This document shows positions 1-8,067 of a DNA stretch of 16,076 nucleotides, piece by piece; position 1 is the stretch's first letter; every line of letters starts with the position of its first letter. A program made the translations under genes and the position numbers. Source of the stretch: an uncultured Azospirillum sp. (GTDB lineage: Bacteria > Pseudomonadota > Alphaproteobacteria > RF32 > CAG-239). Below the pieces are notes generated by a model that made no database searches, was not told the DNA's origin, and saw nothing but the letters and a program-made list of their open reading frames with translations. The stretch lies in NCBI GenBank assembly GCA_900542055.1, contig UQMA01000031.1:1-16076 (forward strand), read 5' to 3'.

Positions 1-182
1 CCCGCCGTTCTCAAAACTGCCAGATGCTGTGATAATGCTGATTGGCTGATACCTATAATTTTTTCCAAATCTCCCACTTTTTTTTCGCCTTTGCGCAAAA
101 TGCCGACAATTTCCAAGCGTTTTGCATTTCCCAATGCTTTAAGAAAAGCCGCACTTTTTACTTTGTTTCTGACTTTTTCCAT
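1..182 (-). CDS. ArsR-family winged-helix transcriptional regulator, N-terminal part (cut by the window edge)
   Basis: Read on the minus strand from the ATG at 182-180, this gives 60 complete codons and continues past base 1. A GGAG ribosome-binding site lies about 9 bases upstream. The protein starts MEKVRNKVKSAAFLKALGNA. It then shows the ArsR-type pattern: 'ALGNAKRLEIVGILRKGEKKVGDL' is the helix pair before the recognition helix, and 'ISQSALSQHLAVLRTAG' (about residues 45-61) is the DNA-contacting helix-turn-helix seen in SmtB/ArsR/BigR-like repressors. The metal- or redox-sensing residues would lie in the missing C-terminal half, so the inducer cannot be inferred. It diverges from xseB and could act on the shared 183-290 region, as many ArsR repressors regulate their own promoter. 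Family assignment is firm; the subfamily is unknown. Confidence 0.85.
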   Translation of the reverse strand, partial: MEKVRNKVKSAAFLKALGNAKRLEIVGILRKGEKKVGDLEKIIGISQSALSQHLAVLRTA

Positions 183-236
183 AAATTTATACTCCGCAAA
201 TTCAATAATTAGATATTTATAAAATAGACATTAATA

Positions 237-265
237 TTGAAATTTAAAGATTATGCTTTTAATAT
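237..265 (+). promoter_or_regulatory. Candidate sigma-70-like promoter for xseB-ispA
   Basis: TTGAAA at 237-242 (one mismatch to TTGACA) is followed 17 bases later by TAATAT at 260-265, a loose -10 match. It sits just upstream of the xseB ribosome-binding site in the divergent gap next to the ArsR-type gene. The region is very AT-rich, so chance matches are likely. This is inference only. Confidence 0.25.
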
Positions 266-290
266 TATCTTTATAGGTTGGAGGAAAATT

Positions 291-542
291 ATGCCTGAAG
301 AAAATATAGAAAAACTGAGTTTTGAAGAAGCTCTGTCATTACTTGAAAACATTGTGCGTGAATTGGAAGCCGGAAAAATAAAACTTGACGACGCGGTATC
401 CGCTTATGAAAAAGCCGTAAAATTGAAAAAATTTTGCGAACAGAAGTTAAATGACGCAAAATTAAAGATTGATAAAATAGAAATTTCCCCCGACGGCACC
501 CCAGTTTTAACACCTTTGGACAAGATAGACGCAAATGAATAA
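291..542 (+). CDS. xseB: Exodeoxyribonuclease VII small subunit
   Basis: This encodes 83 residues, the usual size for XseB. XseB is the small helical subunit that binds XseA to form the cytoplasmic nuclease degrading single-stranded DNA to oligonucleotides. The N-terminal 'LSFEEALSLLENIVRELEAGKI' region (residues 8-29) is the family signature. It is followed by 'LDDAVSAYEKAVKLKKFCEQKL', a helix with the typical spacing of charged residues. The ATG at 291 is chosen because GGAGG at 280-284 sits 6 bases before it; a longer reading from a TTG at 237 adds residues unlike the family and has no ribosome-binding site. Its last 8 bases overlap ispA, so the two are probably cotranscribed and translationally coupled. 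The xseB-ispA pairing is common in proteobacteria. XseA is not in the window. Confidence 0.95.
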   Translation: MPEENIEKLSFEEALSLLENIVRELEAGKIKLDDAVSAYEKAVKLKKFCEQKLNDAKLKIDKIEISPDGTPVLTPLDKIDANE

Positions 543-1437
543 AATTGAAGATACATTAAAAGATTACTCAACTCGCTTTAATCAGGAAATTGCCCGTTTT
601 TTCAATTTTCCCGAAAGTGAAGAACGCCGCGTTTCTGAAGCCATGCATTATTCGTTGACCCGCGGCGGAAAGCGGTTGCGTCCGTTTCTTGTCTATGAAA
701 CTGCCCGCCTGTTTGGCATTGGCTTTGAACAATCAATCAACACGGCAATGGCGCTTGAAATGCTGCATACCTATTCGCTGATACACGATGATTTGCCGGC
801 TATGGACAATGACGATTTACGCCGAGGTTTTCCAACTTGCCACAGACAATTTGACGAAGCAACCGCTATTATTGCCGGAGATGGGTTGCTGACTTATGCT
901 TTTGAAATTATGAGCTATCCACAAACTGCCGCCAATCCTGCCGTGCGCTGCCGTCTTATTGAAATGCTGGCAAGTGCTGCCGGAGCATTTGACGGAATGG
1001 TAGCTGGACAAATGCTGGATTTAATCGCCTCGACATACAATTCAAAAAAATTCGATACGGAAAAAATTATCCGACATATTGAAGAAATGAAAACCGGACG
1101 GTTGCTGCGCTATGCCGTTGAAGCCGGTGCCGTTCTCGGCAACGCCAATGCCGAACAAACAGCTAAACTGGTTGCTTATTCCCGAAAAATAGGCATCGCT
1201 TTCCAAATTGCCGATGATATTTTGGACGCAACCGGCGATGAAAAAACCGTCGGCAAAACTTTACGAAAAGATGCCGAACAAAATAAATTAACCTTTGTCA
1301 ATTTATACGGATTGGACATGGCTCGCAGCATTTCTGAAGAATTAATCCGCGGAGCTGTAGCCGATTTGGAAATTTTCGGCGAAAAAGCCGAAAATCTGAA
1401 AGCGCTGGCTCAATATATTATAAACCGCAATCATTAG
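535..1437 (+). CDS. ispA: Farnesyl diphosphate synthase (short-chain polyprenyl synthase)
   Basis: This 300-residue cytoplasmic enzyme condenses isopentenyl diphosphate with dimethylallyl and geranyl diphosphates to make farnesyl diphosphate. That product is the precursor of undecaprenyl phosphate, quinone side chains and hopanoids. The first aspartate-rich motif is D85-D86-LPAM-D91, with the two-residue insertion typical of bacterial type-II FPP synthases, followed by 'DDLRRG'. The second is D227-D228-IL-D231. The 'GGKRLRP' motif at 44-50 binds the isopentenyl substrate. All expected motifs are intact and the length is normal. The ATG overlaps the end of xseB by 8 bases, with little ribosome-binding sequence, consistent with coupling. 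In many alphaproteobacteria dxs follows ispA; here an unrelated binding-protein gene takes that place. The exact product length cannot be proven from sequence, but the residues before the first motif suit C15. Confidence 0.95.
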   Translation: MNKIEDTLKDYSTRFNQEIARFFNFPESEERRVSEAMHYSLTRGGKRLRPFLVYETARLFGIGFEQSINTAMALEMLHTYSLIHDDLPAMDNDDLRRGFPTCHRQFDEATAIIAGDGLLTYAFEIMSYPQTAANPAVRCRLIEMLASAAGAFDGMVAGQMLDLIASTYNSKKFDTEKIIRHIEEMKTGRLLRYAVEAGAVLGNANAEQTAKLVAYSRKIGIAFQIADDILDATGDEKTVGKTLRKDAEQNKLTFVNLYGLDMARSISEELIRGAVADLEIFGEKAENLKALAQYIINRNH

Positions 1438-1447
1438 GAATTTGCTC

Positions 1448-2296
1448 ATGAAAAAGTTTTGGATTATTTTATTAGCATCGTTTTTCACTGTTTTGCACTG
1501 TTCCGAGACCTTTTCTCAGGTTCAATTCGGCGTTCCTAAAAAACTATCAAGTTCCATTTTACGTATCAGCGGTTTTGAAGATTACTATCCTCTTGGACGC
1601 ACAACTTCCGGTTACTACGAAGGACTGTTTGACGAATTTTTATTAGAGTTCAGAACTTTTGCAAATTTTGGCGCTCAAATATACAAAGACAACAGTTATA
1701 TCGAAACGATTCGCAAAGGCGCAAAAGGAAGAACTGATATTATTCTAGGAATATATCCAGACACCAGTATATACGAGGATTATAAATTTATATATCCTGC
1801 CGCTATTGAAAATCCTGTCCATTTGGTTATGCTGCCGTCGCGAATAGGCGAGATAAAAAAAATATCAGATCTCAAAAATCTAAAAGGCGCTATTGATTCA
1901 CGCGAATACTGGAGTGATTTTGTCAGCGACCAAATGAACGAACTCAACATAGAAAAAGTTGATAATTCCTATGACTTATACGGCAAACTTATGCGCGGCG
2001 AAGTAGATTATATTTTCACAACTTATTGGTATGGTATGATAGAAATGATGAAACTCGGTGTAAAAGATTCCGTCAGCATTTCCAGAAAAAGTATTTGGAG
2101 TATGCCGGTATTTATCGGAATTTCAAAAATTTCACTGGAAAGAGAATATTTATCTCACAATCTCACTCAATGGCTCAACAGACAAGAAGTCCGCGACAAG
2201 ATAAAAGCCAGAGCAATTGCCATATTGCGTCAGGTAGAAGAAGAAACGCGAGGAACCGTTCCGCCTTCTTATACACTAAATAATCAGAATATCTGA
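1448..2296 (+). CDS. Periplasmic solute-binding-like protein (family 3 type), ligand unknown
   Basis: This encodes 282 residues and starts with a signal peptide: MKKFW, then a hydrophobic stretch to about residue 17. A cysteine at 18 is preceded by His, which does not fit a lipobox, so a soluble periplasmic protein is more likely than a lipoprotein. The body resembles the two-lobed amino-acid-binding-protein fold (SBP_bac_3): a 'YYEGLFDEFLLEF' segment near the first lobe, 'DIILGIYPDTS', then 'ISDLKNLKGAI', the usual hinge-adjacent segment, and 'LMRGEVDYIFTTYW' in the second lobe. The ATG at 1448 is preferred over the TTG at 1442 because AGGA (1436-1439) sits 8 bases before it. It starts 10 bases after ispA, so it is probably in the same transcript. 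No permease or ATPase is nearby, so a sensor or orphan role is possible. The fold is likely; the ligand is unknown. Confidence 0.7.
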   Translation: MKKFWIILLASFFTVLHCSETFSQVQFGVPKKLSSSILRISGFEDYYPLGRTTSGYYEGLFDEFLLEFRTFANFGAQIYKDNSYIETIRKGAKGRTDIILGIYPDTSIYEDYKFIYPAAIENPVHLVMLPSRIGEIKKISDLKNLKGAIDSREYWSDFVSDQMNELNIEKVDNSYDLYGKLMRGEVDYIFTTYWYGMIEMMKLGVKDSVSISRKSIWSMPVFIGISKISLEREYLSHNLTQWLNRQEVRDKIKARAIAILRQVEEETRGTVPPSYTLNNQNI

Positions 2297-2331
2297 CTTG
2301 ACCTCTGCCAAACAAGTTGGTAGATTGTAAC

Positions 2332-2337
2332 TATAAT
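2332..2337 (+). promoter_or_regulatory. Perfect TATAAT hexamer ahead of the fzlA-like gene (weak promoter candidate)
   Basis: A TATAAT sequence lies about 25 bases before the ATG at 2362, in the 65-base gap after the binding-protein gene. No convincing -35 element lies at 16-18 bases: TTGACC at 2298-2303 is too far (28 bases) and TTGGTA at 2316 is too close. It might give the FzlA-like gene its own transcript, but chance is plausible in AT-rich DNA. Confidence 0.25.
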
Positions 2338-2361
2338 GACTTTTTTGGGGGCACTGTTTCA

Positions 2362-3033
2362 ATGGTTTTACTGATACATCATCCGATTTCGCCTTTTTCA
2401 CGCAAAGTTAGATTGCTGATGGGAGAAAAACGTATTTTATTTGTGCTCAAAGAAGAAGACCCATGGAATTTGTCTAAAGAAGCGTTGCGCCTAAATCCCG
2501 CCGGAGAATTGCCTATATTTGTTTATGACGGAAATGTTATTACCGGCAATAATGCCATTTGCGAATTTTTGGATGAAGCTTACAAACAAAAAGAAATTCC
2601 AATTATTAACGGCGATGTCCGCCAACGAGCCGAAATCCGCCGTTTAACCGAATGGTTTGATACAAAATTTTATCGTGAAGTTTATCGCAATATTGTCACT
2701 GAAAAAGTTTTCAAACGTTTTATGGCAGGAACTGCTCCTGACTCAAAAATCTTAAAATCAGGCTTAAACAACTTGAATTTTCATATGGAATATATTGATT
2801 GGCTGTGCGAAAATCGCAATTTTCTGGCTGGTGATAACTTTTCTTTGGCCGATATTGCCGCCGCCGCTCAATTGTCAATTATTGATTATTTAGGAGATGT
2901 TCCGTGGGAAGGCTATAAAAATGCCAAGCTTTGGTATTCTAAAATAAAATCAAGACCAAGCTTTAAAGACATTTTAAAAGACAATATAAAAGGTATTTTG
3001 CCTTCCAAACATTATAACAATTTGGATTTTTAG
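2362..3033 (+). CDS. fzlA: GST-like FtsZ-binding division protein, FzlA-like
   Basis: This encodes 223 residues with a glutathione-transferase fold. The N-terminal thioredoxin-like domain (about 1-75) contains 'HHPISPFSRKVRLLMGEK' and the cis-proline loop 'NPAGELPIF' (45-53). The all-helical domain follows, with 'FLAGDNFSLADIAAAAQLSIIDYL' (154-177). The usual E-S-x-A-I glutathione-binding motif reads G62-N63-N64-A65-I66, so the binding site looks degenerate. The C-terminal tail 'LPSKHYNNLDF' (213-223), after 'SRPSFKDIL', matches my recollection of FzlA. In Caulobacter FzlA binds FtsZ filaments and links them to septal wall synthesis, and its tail is needed for this. The ATG at 2362 is chosen over a TTG at 2317 because the GST domain begins there; GGGGG at 2347-2351 may serve as a weak ribosome-binding site. 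A lipoprotein gene follows after 2 bases. An ordinary GST is the main alternative. Confidence 0.75.
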   Translation: MVLLIHHPISPFSRKVRLLMGEKRILFVLKEEDPWNLSKEALRLNPAGELPIFVYDGNVITGNNAICEFLDEAYKQKEIPIINGDVRQRAEIRRLTEWFDTKFYREVYRNIVTEKVFKRFMAGTAPDSKILKSGLNNLNFHMEYIDWLCENRNFLAGDNFSLADIAAAAQLSIIDYLGDVPWEGYKNAKLWYSKIKSRPSFKDILKDNIKGILPSKHYNNLDF

Positions 3034-3035
3034 CC

Positions 3036-3545
3036 ATGAATAAAAAATTTCTCTTTATTTTTTTCTGCCTTTTAGCTCTTGGCGCCTGCTCAAGCAGCAA
3101 TGTAGATAATAAATCTACAAAGCCGTGGTGGAAAATTCCGCCGTTCAGTTGGTTCGATGCTCACGGCAACGGACAAGAAATTTTTCATTGGCAGCGCCCG
3201 TACACCGGTGTTGAAAAATTTTCGACTGACCACAAATATTGTATGAACGAAGCCAAAACTTTTAAACTAATTCCCGCAGCTAAAAAATGGCTTCATGACA
3301 TTTTCTATACCGAAGAAAAACAATTGGGAGTTCGTGCGGATTGGAACGGAAAAAGCGGAATATGGGCAAGTTTCATACCTTATTCCGGCGCACAGCCGAT
3401 TATAGTAAACGTCACTCAGCCCGAAGACGATGACGATATTGATTATCAAAAATATGTTGATTGCATGGAAGCCCGCGGGTATACAAACCGCAACTACAAT
3501 ATTCCTGAAGTTACAAATATTTATCTGCGTAATCCATACGAATAA
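3036..3545 (+). CDS. Small lipoprotein of unknown function
   Basis: This encodes 169 residues. A signal peptide ends in the lipobox L15-G16-A17-C18, so the mature protein should be lipid-anchored at Cys18 and face the periplasm. After a Ser/Asn-rich linker comes a Trp-rich stretch 'KPWWKIPPFSWFDAHGNGQE' and then 'WQRPYTGVEKF'. Two more cysteines sit in 'DHKYCMNEAK' and near the end in 'YVDCMEARGYTNRNY'. The C-x-x-A-x-G-Y pattern recurs in small alphaproteobacterial lipoproteins, and the two cysteines could form a disulfide. I do not recognise a named family. The ATG lies 2 bases after the FzlA-like stop, with no clear ribosome-binding site of its own, so coupled translation is likely. A link to division or envelope constriction is suggested only by that pairing. 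Its last 25 bases overlap the end of the convergent efflux operon. Confidence 0.8.
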   Translation: MNKKFLFIFFCLLALGACSSSNVDNKSTKPWWKIPPFSWFDAHGNGQEIFHWQRPYTGVEKFSTDHKYCMNEAKTFKLIPAAKKWLHDIFYTEEKQLGVRADWNGKSGIWASFIPYSGAQPIIVNVTQPEDDDDIDYQKYVDCMEARGYTNRNYNIPEVTNIYLRNPYE

Positions 3546-4930
3546 TAACCGCCTCCAACTGCTTTATAAAAACTGATTATTTTTTGATAAATAGCGCTTT
3601 GGCTTAAAACCAAATTATTTTGCGCCGAAAGTAGGTTTTGTTCACTTGTCAGCAAATCACCAAATTCTATTAAACCTTGCTCATACTTAACTTTCATAAC
3701 CAGCAAAACTTTTTCCGCATTGTCAGCGGACTTCTGCAATATATCGTTTTTTTCATATTCTCTGCCGACTGCAATCATTGAATTTCTTATTTCAGCAATA
3801 GCCTCAAGCAAAACTTTGCGATAGGTATAAACATACTCGTTTTTGACTTCTTTAGATAGCTTGACTTGATTTATCAGCTCGCCCCAATGAAAAAACGGCA
3901 TATTAATTGTCGGTCCATATCCGTAAGCTGCATTTTCTGATCTTCCCCAATCTCGCACCAAATGCCCTTGCCACCCAAGCGCCGCGCTGATACTTATATT
4001 TGGAAACATATTTGCTATTGCTACGCCGATTTCTGCATTTTTAGCAATCAGCATATTTTCAGATAACTTTACATCAGGACGTTCTCTTACTGCTTCAAGA
4101 GGAAATTCACTTAACCTTTCCATATCAAAACTAAATGTATTCGTAACTAAATTATCTTTTGTATAGCTGAACTCCTCATTATTTTCAGGCATTTTACCTC
4201 TCAAAACAGCTATAGCGTTTATATAAGCTTTTTCATTATATTGTAAGTCCGGAATTAATGATTTTGTTTCATGCACGGCATATTCGGCCTGATTAAGCGC
4301 AGCTTCGTCAGCCATTCCTGCTTTATACTTATTTTGCACTGTCTGCAAAATATCCTGCTGCAATTTCAGATTTTCCTGAGCAATATGGATTTGTTCTTGA
4401 ACGGTTTTCAACAAAACATAATTGTTTGCGGTTTCCGCTGTCATTGAAAGCAAAACATTATTCAGGTTATCAGCAGCGCTTCTGTATAAAGCTTTGGAAC
4501 TTTCTGTTTTCCGGCGGCCGCCTCCAAAAATGTCCAACTCCCATGAAGCATCTAATCCTAAACGATAATAACTTGTTTTATCTCCTAACTCTTCATATTT
4601 CGGAGCATACGAATAATTATAATTGCCTGCAGCATTAAACATCGGCAAATATTCAACCTCGGTTATATTCAAACTGTGCCTTGCCTGCCGCAACCGCGAC
4701 TGAGCAATTTTCACATCAGAATTATTCCTTAAAACCTCCCCTATCAGGCAATTCAATGTTTCATCGCCGAAAGCCTGATACCAAAACACGCTGATAGGAT
4801 AATTTTTTCCTGAAATCATTAAACCGGACGACAAATCGGCATCACTCCAAAAATCGGGACGTTTGTAATCCGGTCCCAAAGTGCAAGCCGCTAAAACAAC
4901 CAAAAGCATAATCCCATAAAACAGCCTCAT
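3521..4930 (-). CDS. RND efflux outer-membrane lipoprotein channel (TolC/OprM/NodT family)
   Basis: This encodes 469 residues and starts MRLFYGIMLLVVLAACTLGP. The lipobox L-A-A-C places the lipid anchor at Cys16, and 'CTLGPDYKRPD' is the classic start of mature OprM/NodT-type factors. Two TolC-family repeats follow. The first includes 'LGLDASWELDIFGGGRR' and 'TAETANNYVLLKTVQEQI'. The second includes 'ERPDVKLSENMLIAKNAEIGVAIANMFPNISISAALGW' and ends 'YKAVGGGY'. These form the beta-barrel and alpha-helical tunnel that opens the pump to the outside. The ATG overlaps the pump gene's TGA by 4 bases (ATGA), with AGGAG 8 bases upstream, so the genes are translationally coupled. Length and motifs are normal. 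Substrate specificity cannot be read from this sequence. Confidence 0.95.
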   Translation of the reverse strand: MRLFYGIMLLVVLAACTLGPDYKRPDFWSDADLSSGLMISGKNYPISVFWYQAFGDETLNCLIGEVLRNNSDVKIAQSRLRQARHSLNITEVEYLPMFNAAGNYNYSYAPKYEELGDKTSYYRLGLDASWELDIFGGGRRKTESSKALYRSAADNLNNVLLSMTAETANNYVLLKTVQEQIHIAQENLKLQQDILQTVQNKYKAGMADEAALNQAEYAVHETKSLIPDLQYNEKAYINAIAVLRGKMPENNEEFSYTKDNLVTNTFSFDMERLSEFPLEAVRERPDVKLSENMLIAKNAEIGVAIANMFPNISISAALGWQGHLVRDWGRSENAAYGYGPTINMPFFHWGELINQVKLSKEVKNEYVYTYRKVLLEAIAEIRNSMIAVGREYEKNDILQKSADNAEKVLLVMKVKYEQGLIEFGDLLTSEQNLLSAQNNLVLSQSAIYQKIISFYKAVGGGYYSYGLRR

Positions 4931-7900
4931 TGCATATTCTCCTTGCTATTCTTATTTAGCTTGTTTCCAAACCATTCTTTTATATGTTCGAAAAATGCAA
5001 AATAAGCCGGAATAAAAACAATTCCGATAATTGTTGCGGCAATCATTCCGTAAAAAACAGCTGTTCCTATTGCAATTTGGCTGGCAGCTCCGGCACCATC
5101 AGCTACAACCATAGGAAACACCCCCAAAATAAAAGTTAAAGCTGTCATTAAAACCGCACGAAAACGTTCGCCGGCACCTTTAACCGAAGCTTCAAGTATA
5201 GATTTTCCTTCTTCACGATAAGCCTTGGTAAATTCAACAATCAAAATAGCATTTTTAGCTGCCAAACCTATAAGCATAACCAACCCTAATTGCGCATAAA
5301 TACTCAGCGACTGCCCCATTAAATGCAAGCCGCCCAAAGCGCCCAAAATTGCAAAAATCGTTGAAAACATAACGGCAAAAGCCAACATCCAGCTTTCGTA
5401 AAGAGCTACCAAAAAAAGATAACAAAAGACCAAAGCCAAAATAATCAGAAAAACAGCCAACCCTGCGGCTTCTACTTCTTGCAGGCTCAATCCTGTCCAT
5501 GCAATTTGAAAATCATCAGCCGCCAAATTTTGACTGGCAATGTTTTCAACTGCGGAAATAGCTGTTCCGGTACTAACGCCCAAAGCACTTTGAGCAACCA
5601 CCGAAGCATTTTGATATTGATTATAGCGTTTGATAATTTTCGGAGACAATTCAATTCCGATATCAGCAAAACTGCCGACTTTAATCATCGCTCCGTTATT
5701 CGACCGCACATAAAGATTTTTCACGTCTTCTATGCTGCGGCGGAAATTAAAATCAGCCTGTATAATAACTTTATTAACCTGTCCGCTTAAAGTAATATTA
5801 TTTACATAACGCGACCCCAAATTATTTTGCAGAACCGTAAACAAATTGCTGACCGAAATATCATAAGCTTCAAGTTTAGTACGATCTATATCCAAATAAA
5901 TATGGGGGGCGTCAGCCGTATAAACACTGAAAGCATAAGCTAAATTAGAATTTTTATTTAAATTTTCCAAAAATTTTTGCAATTCTCCAAACAGTTGATT
6001 AGGCAAAATATTTTGGTTAATTGCCTGAAATTCAAAAGTCAAACCATCGCTATTGCCAATTCCGGGGATTGCCGGCGGCGCGAAAAAATTGATTTTTGCA
6101 TTACTTGAAGCATAAAATTCTTTTTCCAATTTATCGGTAATTGTTTTCAGAGATGTTTCTTTGCTTTTACGCTCATCCCACGGTTTTAATCCTATAACCC
6201 CCAGAGCAGCATTTTCACCTGAACCGCCAAGCATACTATAGCCCGCAACTCCAATAAAATATTGCACACCTTCTATTTTTAAAACTTTATTTCCGATTTT
6301 ATGCAATTCATCATTTGTTTGATTAATACTTGCCGTATCGGACAACTGAATATCACCGAAAATAATTCCCTGATCTTCTTCCGGCAAAAAAGAAGATGCC
6401 GTTACCTTAAAGCCGATTGCCAAAACAACGAACACGGCAATCGTTACCGCAAATGTTGTTTTCAAATGCGAAGAAAAGAATGTTACAACTTTAAGATATT
6501 TTTGTTTTAAATAGTCTATAACATCATCAAAAAACTTGAAAAAACCTTTTGCTTTTTCTTCTTTATTTCCCCGCAGAAAAATAGCGCATAAAGAAGGACT
6601 GAGAGTAAGCGCATTAAATGCTGAAAAAACAACCGCCGCCGCAATCGTAACAGCAAATTGCTGATAAATTTTTCCGGTAATTCCCGCCATTAACCCTACC
6701 GGTACAAAAATTGATAAAAGCACAAAAGTTGTCGCCACAATCGCACTTCCGATTTGTTCCATAGCTTTAACCGAAGCAGCGTGAGCATCCATATTTTCAT
6801 AAGTCATCAAATACTGCACCCGCTCCACCACAATAATAGCATCATCTACAACCAGTCCGATTGCTAAAATCATCGCAAACAATGTCAAAATGTTTATATC
6901 AAAGCCTAAAAGATAGAGCACGGCAAAAGTGGCAATCAATGATACTGGAATGGTTATTAGCGGAATTAAAGTTGTTTTAACTTTTTGCAAAAACAGATAA
7001 GTTACCAAAACAACCAACAAAAAAGTTATAATTAAAGTTTCGACAATAGCTGTTATTGAAGCTCGCACATACTGCGTTGAATCATATGCGACTTTAAACT
7101 CCATATCATTTTCAAAGGTTTGAGATAATTTTTCAATTTCCCTAGCCACATTGTCCATAATATTCAAAGAATTTGATCCAGGAGTTTGGCTGAGCGACAT
7201 AATAACAGCAGGAGCGTTATCAAAATTTGCGTTCATCGTATAAGTATCAGCTCCCAATTCTACTCTCGCAACATCTTCCAAACGCACCAATCCGCCGTCT
7301 TTTGAAGTAGCAACAACGATTTTCTTAAAATCGTCCACCGAATTTAATAATCCTTTTGCCGACAAAGATAAAACCATATTTGTTCCTTCTACAGCAGGAG
7401 CTGCCCCAATACTTCCGATTGAAGCCTGAATATTTTGAGTTGCAATCAAATTCACAATATCTGAACTATCCAATCCTAATGATGATATTTTTTCTGCATC
7501 AAGCCAAACACGCATGCTGTACTGAGGACCGAAAATCTGCACATCACTCACACCTTCTACACGGCCGAGCGGATTTTTGATGTTTGTGTACGCGTAATTA
7601 CTTAGATATAAGTCGCCGTAAGTTTTATGAGGCGACCGTAAAACCAACAATGCCAGCATATTAGACATTTCGGTCGTAACATCAACGCCTTGCTGCTGCA
7701 CTATCGTCGGCAACTGCGACATTACCTGATTTAAGCGGTTTTGAACTTTCATTTGCGCAATATCCGGATTTGTGCCGATATTAAAAGTTATGGTTAATTT
7801 GTAGCTGCCCTGATCATTGGAAGAAGAACTCATATAAAGCATATCTTCCACACCGTTTATCTGATTTTCAATCGGAACGGCAACCGTGTCGACGACCACT

Positions 7901-8067
7901 TGCGCACTTGCTCCGGGGTATGTGGTACTCACTACAATCTGAGGAGGCGTAATTTGCGGATACTGCGAAACCGGCATAACGGCAACGGCAAGCAGCCCCA
8001 GCAAAATCATAACAACGGAAACCACCGCTGCAAAACGCGGACGATCAATAAAATATTTTGAAAACAT
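4927..8067 (-). CDS. RND multidrug efflux inner-membrane pump (AcrB/MexB-type, HAE1 family)
   Basis: This encodes 1046 residues, the normal AcrB length. The pump exchanges protons for hydrophobic compounds, taking them from the periplasm and membrane into the outer-membrane channel. It begins MFSKYFIDRPRFAAVVSVVM, the typical first membrane helix. The proton-relay aspartates are D408 and D409 in 'GLVVDDAIIVVERV' (AcrB D407/D408). The relay lysine is in 'GLAAKNAILIVEF' and the helix-11 arginine region is 'GERFRAVLMT'. The two large periplasmic loops, 'PGASAQVVVDTVAVPIE' and 'GGLVRLEDVARVELGADTY' are typical of the drug-exporting HAE1 group rather than metal exporters. The ATG at 8067 has GGAG about 8 bases upstream; the TTG one codon earlier is unlikely. 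It overlaps the fusion-protein stop by one base. No damage is visible. Confidence 0.97.
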   Translation of the reverse strand: MFSKYFIDRPRFAAVVSVVMILLGLLAVAVMPVSQYPQITPPQIVVSTTYPGASAQVVVDTVAVPIENQINGVEDMLYMSSSSNDQGSYKLTITFNIGTNPDIAQMKVQNRLNQVMSQLPTIVQQQGVDVTTEMSNMLALLVLRSPHKTYGDLYLSNYAYTNIKNPLGRVEGVSDVQIFGPQYSMRVWLDAEKISSLGLDSSDIVNLIATQNIQASIGSIGAAPAVEGTNMVLSLSAKGLLNSVDDFKKIVVATSKDGGLVRLEDVARVELGADTYTMNANFDNAPAVIMSLSQTPGSNSLNIMDNVAREIEKLSQTFENDMEFKVAYDSTQYVRASITAIVETLIITFLLVVLVTYLFLQKVKTTLIPLITIPVSLIATFAVLYLLGFDINILTLFAMILAIGLVVDDAIIVVERVQYLMTYENMDAHAASVKAMEQIGSAIVATTFVLLSIFVPVGLMAGITGKIYQQFAVTIAAAVVFSAFNALTLSPSLCAIFLRGNKEEKAKGFFKFFDDVIDYLKQKYLKVVTFFSSHLKTTFAVTIAVFVVLAIGFKVTASSFLPEEDQGIIFGDIQLSDTASINQTNDELHKIGNKVLKIEGVQYFIGVAGYSMLGGSGENAALGVIGLKPWDERKSKETSLKTITDKLEKEFYASSNAKINFFAPPAIPGIGNSDGLTFEFQAINQNILPNQLFGELQKFLENLNKNSNLAYAFSVYTADAPHIYLDIDRTKLEAYDISVSNLFTVLQNNLGSRYVNNITLSGQVNKVIIQADFNFRRSIEDVKNLYVRSNNGAMIKVGSFADIGIELSPKIIKRYNQYQNASVVAQSALGVSTGTAISAVENIASQNLAADDFQIAWTGLSLQEVEAAGLAVFLIILALVFCYLFLVALYESWMLAFAVMFSTIFAILGALGGLHLMGQSLSIYAQLGLVMLIGLAAKNAILIVEFTKAYREEGKSILEASVKGAGERFRAVLMTALTFILGVFPMVVADGAGAASQIAIGTAVFYGMIAATIIGIVFIPAYFAFFEHIKEWFGNKLNKNSKENMQ

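Noticed and set aside
237..290. Upstream extension of xseB from a TTG at 237
   Set aside because: The extra residues do not fit the XseB family, and the GGAGG at 280-284 points to the ATG at 291.
2303..2319. Short CCAA/TTGG hairpin after the solute-binding gene as a terminator
   Set aside because: The stem is only 4 base pairs with no following T run at the right distance, so it is not a credible terminator.
2317..2361. Upstream extension of the FzlA-like protein from a TTG
   Set aside because: The GST domain begins at the ATG at 2362, and the added 15 residues have no family support.
5479..5790. Plus-strand open frame inside the RND pump gene
   Set aside because: It is antisense to the pump's C-terminal half, where the codon pattern clearly follows the minus-strand gene.
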